A stretch of 64,000 nt of DNA from positions 62,001-126,000 of the forward strand of contig CAMEWO010000003.1 in the NCBI GenBank assembly GCA_945946665.1. Direction: 5' to 3'. How positions within the stretch are numbered: the first letter of the stretch is position 1; each line of letters opens with the position of its first letter. Under the pieces are notes generated by a model. The model worked only from the letters and a program-made list of their open reading frames with translations, did no database searches and was not told the DNA's origin. Below, piece by piece: positions 63,364-64,000 of this stretch. Source of the stretch: an uncultured Eubacterium sp. (lineage in GTDB: Bacteria > Bacillota > Clostridia > Lachnospirales > Lachnospiraceae). The position numbers and the translations under genes are program-made.

Positions 63364-64000
63364 ATGAATAAAAATAAAAAGAACGGGGGAAGGGGATTAC
63401 TTTCCCTTCTTCTTATTTTAGTAATATTTGTGGCAGGAATTGTGGCTGTGGGTTTCTATATGAATGGAGGTTTACAGCATAAGTCCTTCGTGGATGGTGA
63501 ACTGGAAATCCATTATATTGACATCGGACAGGGAGACTGTACCTTGGTGAAATGTGGTGAACATGCCATGCTTATAGATGCAGGTGAGAACGACAAGGGT
63601 ACACAGATTCAGGATTACCTGAACAGCCAGAATGTCAAAAAACTTGATTATATAATTGGAACTCATCCTCACAGTGACCACATAGGAGGCATGGATGTAA
63701 TTATATATAAGTTTGACTGTGATGTAGTAATGATGCCGGATGTTGAAAGTGATACCAAAACTTACAGAGATGTAGTAAATGCAATGAAAGCTAAGAATTA
63801 CACCAATACGGTGCCGGTGCCGGGACAGCAGTACAGTCTGGGAGATGCAACATTTACAATACTGGCACCTTCAAGACAGTATGATAATATGAATGACAAT
63901 TCCATTGCATTGGTTCTTACATATGGTGACAGGAAATTCCTGTTTACGGGAGATGGGGAAGAAGATGCGGAAAAAGATATTGTAAATACAGGAATTAATA
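63364..64000 (+). CDS. ComEC/Rec2-like MBL-fold hydrolase, truncated by window end
   Basis: N-terminal TM; LEIHYIDIGQGDCTLVKCGEHAMLIDAGE; GTHPHSDHIGGMD; FTGDGEEDAEKD. Confidence 0.88.
   Translation, partial: MNKNKKNGGRGLLSLLLILVIFVAGIVAVGFYMNGGLQHKSFVDGELEIHYIDIGQGDCTLVKCGEHAMLIDAGENDKGTQIQDYLNSQNVKKLDYIIGTHPHSDHIGGMDVIIYKFDCDVVMMPDVESDTKTYRDVVNAMKAKNYTNTVPVPGQQYSLGDATFTILAPSRQYDNMNDNSIALVLTYGDRKFLFTGDGEEDAEKDIVNTGIN

Overview
The window looks like a chromosomal segment of a low-GC, Lachnospiraceae-like Firmicute; this taxon call is an inference from gene content and codon style. No rRNA, tRNA, CRISPR or IS transposase was seen. From left to right it contains: upp (truncated at the window edge), an FAD-dependent oxidoreductase, adenosine deaminase, thiS-thiG fusion and thiH; a Ktr/Trk K+ uptake pair; a cellobiose-type regulon (AGE-family epimerase, GH1, GH94 phosphorylase, LacI regulator, sugar ABC transporter) with three near-identical operator-like sites; dtd; an aminotransferase; pstB-phoU-phoP/phoR behind an 11-bp-periodic Pho-box-like array; a yybP-ykoY (Mn2+) riboswitch candidate plus mntP; a 7TM hybrid histidine kinase with a partner response regulator; a ~620-bp near-complete palindrome between convergent genes; a frameshifted chemoreceptor; csoR-copA with a C-terminal CopZ-like domain; MATE and heterodimeric ABC exporters; LysR/EamA. 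A ~21-kb locus from about 42.6 kb to the end resembles Gram-positive Pel-type, c-di-GMP-controlled exopolysaccharide loci: a PelD-like receptor with an epimerase-like N-terminus, then PelE-like, PelA-like, PelF, PelG, extra glycosyltransferases, a flippase and a diguanylate cyclase. It is bracketed by a PqqD-like protein, a PF14907-type nucleotidyltransferase and an S24/S26 peptidase. The two most unusual items are the 621-bp palindromic element (28973-29593) and this Pel-like/PqqD hybrid locus.
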